The translations under genes were made by a program, and so were the position numbers. Under the pieces are notes generated by a model, which made no database searches, was not told the DNA's origin, and saw only the letters and a program-made list of their open reading frames with translations. 64,000 nt of DNA from CAZOJJ01 sp964580105 (GTDB lineage Bacteria > Bacteroidota > Rhodothermia > Rhodothermales > Rubricoccaceae): NCBI GenBank assembly GCA_964580105.1, contig CAZOJJ010000003.1, positions 41,138-105,137 of the forward strand, written 5' to 3'. Position 1 is the stretch's first letter. Each line of letters opens with the position of its first letter. This document shows positions 59,159 through 64,000 of this stretch, piece after piece.

Positions 59159-59332
59159 GCACGATCCGTGCACGATCCGTGCACGATCCGTGCACNNNNN
59201 NNNNNNNNNNNNNNNNNNNNNNNNNNNNNNNNNNNNNNNNNNNNNNNNNNNNNNNNNNNNNNNNNNNNNNNNNNNNNNNNNNNNNNNNNNNNNNNGCACG
59301 ATCCGTGCACGATCCGTGCACGATCCGTGCAC
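59159..59332. repeat. 11-bp tandem repeat array with assembly gap
   Basis: GCACGATCCGT is repeated three times plus GCAC before the gap (59159-59195), and the same 37 bp recur after it (59296-59332). Each unit junction makes the palindrome GTGCAC. Located between two paralogous lipoprotein genes. Confidence 0.9.
59196..59295. other. assembly gap 3 (100 N)
   Basis: A 100-N placeholder within the 11-bp repeat. Flanking sequences share an identical 37 bp. True array length unknown. Confidence 0.95.
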
Positions 59333-59366
59333 AGAGCGCCGCTCCTCTTCTTCCTTGCTCTTCGCC

Positions 59367-59879
59367 ATGCGCCCCTTCTTTCTTTTCGCCCTGCTCCTCG
59401 CCCTCGCGGCCTGCGACACCGCCGAGACGAACCCGCCGGACCCGGTGTACGACCCGCCCACCCCCATCGACCAGAGCACCCTGGTGACCGATACGACCGA
59501 GGCGGGGCTCGCCCAGCGCCGCGCCCAGTGGAGCGCCGAGGGGCCGCGTGACTACCGCTTCGAGGTCTACCGGCTGTGCACGTGCCTGGAGAACCGCGTC
59601 CGCTACGTCGTGACCGTCCGGGGCGGGCAGGCCCGCGAGGCCACCCGCACCACCCCGCACGACTCCGCCACCGTCGCCGTCGCCCCCGGCGCGGTGCCGT
59701 ATCCCACCATCGGCGCGCTCTTCGACGCGGCGCAGGACGGCTTCGACCAGGACGCCGACGAGGTGGAGGTGGGCTACCGCGACAGCGACGGCCTTCCGGC
59801 CCGCGTGTTCGTCGATCCCATGGCCGGCCGCACCGACGACGAGCTGCACCTCTTCGTTGCCGGCTTCGACGCGCTCTAA
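59367..59879 (+). CDS. DUF6174-type lipoprotein, copy 2
   Basis: A 170-residue lipoprotein with signal MRPFFLFALLLALAAC (Cys16). The domain reads QRRAQWSAEGPRDYRFEVYR and then LCTCLENRVRYVVTVRGGQA, with YPTIGALFDAAQDGF following. It is a divergent paralogue of the protein at 58630: same length, same Cys-x-Cys, and the same YPT block. The pair probably arose by tandem duplication, and the 11-bp array lies between them. Function unknown; envelope-anchored. Confidence 0.8.
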   Translation: MRPFFLFALLLALAACDTAETNPPDPVYDPPTPIDQSTLVTDTTEAGLAQRRAQWSAEGPRDYRFEVYRLCTCLENRVRYVVTVRGGQAREATRTTPHDSATVAVAPGAVPYPTIGALFDAAQDGFDQDADEVEVGYRDSDGLPARVFVDPMAGRTDDELHLFVAGFDAL

Positions 59880-60003
59880 CGGCCCCTTGGACGGTGTCCG
59901 CCTCCGCACGCACGCGGACGCGCCGGCCATCGGGTCCGATCTCCCGTTCCACGATACCTTCCCGGAGGCGCGCCGCCTACGGGCTCGACTGATTCCACCC
60001 CTC

Positions 60004-60339
60004 ATGCCGTTTTACCGCCCCCTCTTCCCGTTGCTGCTCGTGGCCCTGCTCGCCGGGTGCGGCGGCGACGGCGCCGCGACGGGCGCCCTCTCGGTCGAAA
60101 ACCTCCGCCTGGTACGCCAGCCGGACGGCTCGCAGGCCGTCTCGGGCGTCGTCGTGAACGACGGCGAAAAGGAGCGGAGCGTGCAGGTGGTCGTGAGCCT
60201 GTTCGACGGGGCCAACCAGCGCGTGGGCGAGGTCACGGTGCCCGTGGAGCACGTCGCCGCCGGGGCGCAGCAGGGCTTCCAGTGGACGCTCGACCGCGAG
60301 GCGGCCGGGGCCAGCGTCCGGCGCCTGGTCGGATTCTGA
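60004..60339 (+). CDS. FxLYD-like small lipoprotein
   Basis: A 111-residue lipoprotein (MPFYRPLFPLLLVALLAGC, Cys19). The remainder is a single beta-sandwich: LSVENLRLVRQPDGSQAVSG, then VVVNDGEKERSVQVVVSLFD, typical of FxLYD or CARDB-type domains found in surface lipoproteins. No enzymatic residues. Converges with the gene at 60355 with 15 nt between. Confidence 0.72.
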   Translation: MPFYRPLFPLLLVALLAGCGGDGAATGALSVENLRLVRQPDGSQAVSGVVVNDGEKERSVQVVVSLFDGANQRVGEVTVPVEHVAAGAQQGFQWTLDREAAGASVRRLVGF

Positions 60340-60354
60340 GGCGGCCCGCCTCGG

Positions 60355-60807
60355 TCAGGGCGTTAGCCGAAGCAGCGCGCGGAGGCGCCCCCGGTCGTCC
60401 TGGATGGACATGGTGTCGGCCGCCGCAGCCTCGAGGTCGGCGTAGCTGAAGGGCTCGCTGACGGCGATGATCTCGGAGGTGGGGCCGTCGTCGTCGAGCA
60501 CGACGAGGTAAAAGGTGCGCTCGCCGCGCACGTCGAGGTCGAGGTCGAGTGTGAGGCCGTTCTCGGGGAGCGAGGCCACGTTCGGCACCACGGCGCTGCG
60601 GGCGAAGGCGGTGCCGCCGATGTTCTGGATCTCCACGGCCACGTCGGCGGCGCCGTCCGGGTCCCAGGGGTTACCGTCGCGGGTCAGCGGGAAGTCCTGG
60701 AGTATGACGCCGGAGATGTGGACGGCCGGAGGGAGGTACCCTTCGCGGGTGAAGTCGCAGCCGGGCAGGACGAGGGCCGTGCCGAGCAGGAGCCAGAGGA
60801 GACGCAT
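60355..60807 (-). CDS. small lipoprotein, paralogue A
   Basis: A 150-residue lipoprotein (MRLLWLLLGTALVLPGC, Cys17) with a C2- or Ig-like beta sandwich: HISGVILQDFPLTRDGNPWD, DVAVEIQNIGGTAFARS and RTFYLVVLDDDGP. Clearly homologous along its length to the next gene upstream (60907-61356), so a tandem duplicate. Function unknown. Confidence 0.75.
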   Translation of the reverse strand: MRLLWLLLGTALVLPGCDFTREGYLPPAVHISGVILQDFPLTRDGNPWDPDGAADVAVEIQNIGGTAFARSAVVPNVASLPENGLTLDLDLDVRGERTFYLVVLDDDGPTSEIIAVSEPFSYADLEAAAADTMSIQDDRGRLRALLRLTP

Positions 60808-60852
60808 GGACCGGTGGTAGGGGGGACGGGTTCGAAGGTACGCCAACACGAG

Positions 60853-60885
60853 GACGCGCCGACCGGAAGGCCCGGCCGGCGCGTC
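60853..60885 (-). terminator. hairpin between the paralogous lipoprotein genes
   Basis: A 14-bp stem with one mismatch (60853-60866 with 60872-60885) and a 5-nt loop, 21 nt beyond the stop of the gene at 60907. Confidence 0.55.
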
Positions 60886-60906
60886 AGAAGACCGATTTCG
60901 ATCGGG

Positions 60907-61356
60907 TCAGGGGGTGACCTGGATGACGGCACCGAGCGCGCCGTTCTCACTCCCGATCTCGACCGTCGCGCTCGACGCGAGGTCGGCGGTACGGAAGGCG
61001 TTCGAGACGCCCATGAGCTCGTTGCCGTCGGGGTCGGCGTCAACCAGGACGAGGTAGTAGCTGCGGCCACTCTGGGGGAGCTCGAACGCCGCGCCGAGGT
61101 CGAGGCCCTCCGCCGGCAGCGCCTCCATGTTCTCGAAGACCTCGCTGCGGAAGTACGCATGGCCCGAGATGTCCTGGACTTCGACGAAGAGGTCCGGGGC
61201 GCCGTCCTCGTCCCACGAGGCACCGTTGGCACGCTGCAGCGGCGCCTCGGTGAGGGTAATGCCGGCGATGTTCGCCTGCGTGCCGTCGGCCTCGCCCACG
61301 AAGTCACAGCCGGTAAGGAGCGCGGCACAGGCCGCCAGGATAAAGAGTCGGTTCAT
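60907..61356 (-). CDS. small lipoprotein, paralogue B
   Basis: A 149-residue lipoprotein (MNRLFILAACAALLTGC, Cys17). Its blocks IAGITLTEAPLQRANGASWD, DLFVEVQDISGHAYFRSEVF and RSYYLVLVDADPDGNELMGV line up with those of paralogue A. The conserved Asp-x-Asp-Gly-Ala turn hints at metal binding, but that is a guess. The 411 nt upstream (61357-61767) hold no gene that I can support. Confidence 0.75.
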   Translation of the reverse strand: MNRLFILAACAALLTGCDFVGEADGTQANIAGITLTEAPLQRANGASWDEDGAPDLFVEVQDISGHAYFRSEVFENMEALPAEGLDLGAAFELPQSGRSYYLVLVDADPDGNELMGVSNAFRTADLASSATVEIGSENGALGAVIQVTP

Positions 61357-61767
61357 GGTAGGGTAGGGGGTGTGGTGGAATGCGACCGCTGGTATCGGAC
61401 CGCACGTTCGCGCCTGTAACGCAGGGCGGATTAGTCCGAAGGCCAGTGACGGTAACGAGACAGACGCCCCACATATGCTTCGGCCCGAACGGGATACGAG
61501 CGCGCCACCCGCGGCACGCCCGTTCTGGAGCACGGGGGGACGTCCCCATGATAACGGTGGAAAACGCGAAAATTGCGGATTCCCGTAAGGATCACCCAAT
61601 CCTCAGCCGTCCCTCACGCTCCATCGGGAGGTGAAGGTCGGTTAACTGTGCGATATGTGCGCACTGCGCACGGACCGGGGCATCCCGGAATGCCGGCCTC
61701 GGCCGCGGTCGGGAAGGAACCGCGTCCCGCGCGTGGGGCTAGTAGCCCCGCACCTCACCGACGGGTT

Positions 61768-63006
61768 ATGCTCCCGCGCGCCTACCTCACCGCTCGGCCC
61801 CTGCCGTTCGGGCATTCCGTCCCCCAGGCCGACGGCATCGCCTGGATGAAGGCGGCGCTCCAGCGGGCCGCCGCGACGCAGCCGATCCCCGACCTCGACC
61901 GGGCGCTCCGCTTCTACGACCGCCTCGCCCGCACCACCGCCATCGGCCACCGCACCACCTGCCTCGACGACTACACCCACCGGGACTGGGGCCGGATGCG
62001 GCTCCACGCCGTGCCGCCGGCCGGAGACGGGCAGGCGCAGACCGAGGCAGCGCCCTGGCACCGGGCCGCTCTCGACGCCCGCATGGAGGTCTTCGCCGAG
62101 ACGGCGCTCGAACTCGCCCGTGCGGCCTTCGCCGCTGACGCCGAGGCGCCGGACCTCCTCGTCCAGGTCTCCTGCACGGGGTACGACAGCCCCACGGCGT
62201 TGCAGCACGTGGCCGTCGAGAAGGGATGGACCGAGGCCGCGCGACTCCTTCACCTCGGCCACATGGGGTGCTACGCCGCCATCCCGGCCGTCGCCCTCGC
62301 CGCCGACGTCGTGCGGGCGCAGGTGCCCGCCGGGGTCCCCGCCGGGGTCTCCGCCGGGGTCTCCGCCGGGGTCTCCGCCGGGGTCTCCGCCGGGGTCTCC
62401 GCCGGGGGCGCCGAGGTGGACGCCCGCGCGGCCGTCTTCCTCGTCGAGCTGTGTACGCTCCACCACCACCCGGCCACGACCGACGTGGAGCAGATCGTCC
62501 AGCAGTGTCTCTTCGCCGACGGCGCGGCCCGCCTCGACGTGACCGCGGCACCGCGCCCGCGCAGCTTCGCCCTCCTCGCTCACGCCGAGGTGATCCTGCC
62601 CGGCACGCTCGACGGGATGACCTGGCGGGTGGCCGACGCGGCCTTCCGGATGACGCTCAGCCGAGCGGTGCCGCAGCACATCCAGGCGAACCTCGGTCCG
62701 GCCGTCGAGCGCTTCCTTGCGGGGCACGGGCTACGCGTGGCCGACGTACGCTGGTGGGCCGTCCACCCCGGCGGGCCGCGCGTGGTCGAGAGCGCCGCCG
62801 AGGCGCTGCGGCTTCCCGGCGAGGCCGTCCGCCACAGCCAGCAGGTGCTGTTCGAACGCGGCAACATGTCCTCCACCACGATCCCACACATCTGGGCCGC
62901 GATGGCGGAAGACGCGGCCGTCGAGCCCGGCGACCGAATCGTCTCCATCGCCTTTGGCCCCGGCCTCACGGTGGCGATGAACCTGCTGGCGATGACGGGC
63001 ACCTGA
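61768..63006 (+). CDS. type III polyketide synthase
   Basis: A 412-residue chalcone-synthase-like enzyme. The triad is intact: Cys168 in HLGHMGCYAAIPA, His333 in WAVHPGGPRVVE and Asn366 in ERGNMSSTTIPHIW. VSCTGYDSPTALQ and AFGPGLTVAMNLL are further family blocks. Residues 186-213 hold a run of seven 4-residue units (VPAG twice, VSAG five times) inserted after the active-site helix and absent from typical enzymes. ATG 61768 fits the family start. A methyltransferase gene follows on the same strand beyond a repeat and gap. Product may be an alkylresorcinol, alkylpyrone or quinone-like lipid, but this is inference. Confidence 0.9.
   Translation: MLPRAYLTARPLPFGHSVPQADGIAWMKAALQRAAATQPIPDLDRALRFYDRLARTTAIGHRTTCLDDYTHRDWGRMRLHAVPPAGDGQAQTEAAPWHRAALDARMEVFAETALELARAAFAADAEAPDLLVQVSCTGYDSPTALQHVAVEKGWTEAARLLHLGHMGCYAAIPAVALAADVVRAQVPAGVPAGVSAGVSAGVSAGVSAGVSAGGAEVDARAAVFLVELCTLHHHPATTDVEQIVQQCLFADGAARLDVTAAPRPRSFALLAHAEVILPGTLDGMTWRVADAAFRMTLSRAVPQHIQANLGPAVERFLAGHGLRVADVRWWAVHPGGPRVVESAAEALRLPGEAVRHSQQVLFERGNMSSTTIPHIWAAMAEDAAVEPGDRIVSIAFGPGLTVAMNLLAMTGT
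62323..62406 (+). repeat. 12-bp coding tandem repeat in the polyketide synthase
   Basis: Seven units of 12 bp: GTGCCCGCCGGG, GTCCCCGCCGGG and five exact GTCTCCGCCGGG. They encode VPAG-VPAG-(VSAG)5 without breaking the frame. Confidence 0.95.
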
Positions 63007-63025
63007 GGGGGCACGGCGCTATCGT

Positions 63026-63095
63026 GCACCTATCGGACGGGCACCTATCGGACGGGCACCTATCGGACGGGCACCTATCGGACGGGCACCTATCG
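63026..63095. repeat. 15-bp tandem repeat array, 4.7 copies to the gap
   Basis: GCACCTATCGGACGG repeats exactly four times, plus ten bases, then meets gap 4. The right flank of the gap does not contain the repeat. Located between the polyketide synthase and methyltransferase genes. Confidence 0.92.
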
Positions 63096-63195
63096 NNNNN
63101 NNNNNNNNNNNNNNNNNNNNNNNNNNNNNNNNNNNNNNNNNNNNNNNNNNNNNNNNNNNNNNNNNNNNNNNNNNNNNNNNNNNNNNNNNNNNNNN
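63096..63195. other. assembly gap 4 (100 N)
   Basis: A 100-N placeholder at the end of the 15-bp array. Unlike the other gaps, the flanks do not match, so real sequence may be missing, possibly including the methyltransferase leader. Confidence 0.95.
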
Positions 63196-63212
63196 GAGAA
63201 ACGCGCCGCGCC

Positions 63213-63956
63213 ATGCCTGACGTCAACAACGCCTTCTACACCGATCTCGGCGACCGCTGGTTCGAGGGAGACGAGCACGCCATCGCGCTTCTGCGGGCCG
63301 AGAGCCGCGTCAAGGTCCGCTACACGCGCGAGGCGCTCGCCCGCGAGGGCGCGGGGCCGGGCGCACGGATCCTCGACGTGGCGTGCGGCGCCGGGCTCGT
63401 CGCCTTCCCGCTGGCCGAGGCGGGCTTCCGCGTGAAGGGGATCGACCTCGCCGAAGGCGCCGTCGCGGCGGCGCGGCGGCACGCCCCCGCCGGCCTCGGC
63501 GTCGCGTTCGACGTGGCCGACGCCTACGCCACGGGCGAACCCGACGGCTCCTACGACGCCGTTCTCCTCCTCGACATGCTGGAGCACGTCGAGCGTCCGG
63601 GCGACGTACTGCGCGAGGCGGCGCGCGTGGTGCGGCCGGGCGGCCTCGTCGTCTTCCACACCTTCAACCGGACGCCCGCCGCGTGGGCGCTCGCCATCCA
63701 CGGCATGAAGGTCGTTGCGCGGGATACACCGGAGCACGTCCACGTCTACCGCCTGTTCATCACGCCGGACGAACTGCGCGGCTATGCCGCCGAGGCGGGG
63801 CTGGCCGTGCGCGACGTGCAGGGCGTCCGGCCCGTCGTGGATCGGGCCTTCTGGTGGTCCGTCTTCCACCGGCGCATCCACCCCGGCTTCGGCTTCACGT
63901 ACACCGATTCGCGGGCCGTCGGCTACGCCGGATATGCGGTGAGAAGTGAGAAGTGA
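63213..63956 (+). CDS. UbiG-like SAM-dependent methyltransferase
   Basis: A 247-residue class I methyltransferase. The N-terminus NNAFYTDLGDRWFEGDEHAI resembles UbiG O-methyltransferases, SAM motif I is ILDVACGAG (53-61), and later blocks are VLLLDMLEHVERPGDVLREA (20 residues) and RVVRPGGLVVFHTFNRTP. Substrate is unproven: ubiquinone is not expected in this phylum, so the product of the adjacent type III polyketide synthase is a candidate. The last codons (VRSEK-stop) and the stop codon lie inside the heptamer repeat that continues past the window. Confidence 0.85.
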   Translation: MPDVNNAFYTDLGDRWFEGDEHAIALLRAESRVKVRYTREALAREGAGPGARILDVACGAGLVAFPLAEAGFRVKGIDLAEGAVAAARRHAPAGLGVAFDVADAYATGEPDGSYDAVLLLDMLEHVERPGDVLREAARVVRPGGLVVFHTFNRTPAAWALAIHGMKVVARDTPEHVHVYRLFITPDELRGYAAEAGLAVRDVQGVRPVVDRAFWWSVFHRRIHPGFGFTYTDSRAVGYAGYAVRSEK

Positions 63957-64000
63957 GAAGTGAGAAGTGAGAAGTGAGAAGTGAGAAGTGAGAAGTGAGA
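63939..64000. repeat. 7-bp tandem repeat array running off the window
   Basis: GTGAGAA repeats about 8.9 times without a mismatch from inside the 3' end of the methyltransferase gene to the last base of the window. It is the same heptamer family as the degenerate repeats at 28645-28729. Confidence 0.95.

Noticed and set aside
59159..59332. Short direct repeats resembling a CRISPR array
   Set aside because: The 11-bp units are strictly contiguous with no unique spacers, and there are no cas genes. The same applies to the arrays at 22949 and 63026.
61573..61767. N-terminal extension of the polyketide synthase from an upstream ATG
   Set aside because: The added 65 residues are low-complexity and unlike the family, while ATG 61768 gives a normal start.

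Overview
The window is a GC-rich, gene-dense chromosomal segment that looks like a Rhodothermota/Rhodothermia (Bacteroidota superphylum) genome, possibly close to the Rubricoccaceae. The placement is inference. It rests on a TonB-dependent receptor with an N-terminal carboxypeptidase-regulatory domain, followed by a long secreted protein with a C-terminal sorting-like domain and a PorV-type porin; a YpdA-type bacillithiol enzyme; a one-chain glycyl-tRNA synthetase; many short lipoproteins; few strong Shine-Dalgarno sequences; and one TTTG/TAnnTTTG promoter. No rRNA, insertion sequence, integrase, phage gene or CRISPR array was seen.

Layout. 1-4.2 kb: tRNA-Glu, an Asp-box lipoprotein, a frameshifted lipoprotein and uvrB. 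4.3-9.7 kb: an S23-type four-helix protein, then a McrBC-like pair (EVE-McrB and DUF2357-PD-(D/E)XK nuclease) separated by an antisense metallopeptidase and GNAT gene. 9.7-12 kb: a rhodanese-SufE-GDPD operon. 12-23 kb: a long structured leader, TonB receptor, 1147-residue secreted protein, PorV-like protein and a heptaheme cytochrome-TPR lipoprotein. 23-30 kb: ypdA, tadA, arcA, a small membrane protein, a kelch lipoprotein, truA, aroK and rnhB. 30-33 kb: rho with a long leader and a disordered repeat-bearing N-terminus, then radC. 33-39.3 kb: an operon of two GT-C/GT39-type membrane glycosyltransferases, a UbiA-type phosphoribosyltransferase and DprE1/DprE2-like enzymes, which together predict a polyprenyl-phosphate-arabinose pathway. 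39.4-48.2 kb: glycyl-tRNA synthetase, lipoproteins, an aldo/keto reductase, a BtuF-like protein, mpl and ruvB. 48.3-53.6 kb: a three-gene operon resembling the Ssp DNA-phosphorothioation module (SspB, SspC, SspD). 53.7-64 kb: acyl-CoA ligase, valS, two pairs of paralogous lipoproteins, a type III polyketide synthase and a methyltransferase.

Two themes stand out. The first is two candidate DNA-modification or defence modules within 50 kb: the split EVE-McrB/nuclease pair and an SspBCD-like operon with no recognisable restriction partner beside it. The second is an unusual density of short tandem repeats with unrelated units (7, 11, 12, 15, 16 and 20 bp). Some lie between genes, and some lie in frame inside rho, the sspC-like gene and the polyketide synthase. 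All four 100-N assembly gaps lie at such repeats. Two gaps have identical 55-bp flanks, and removing the duplication at one of them restores a continuous sspC-like frame.
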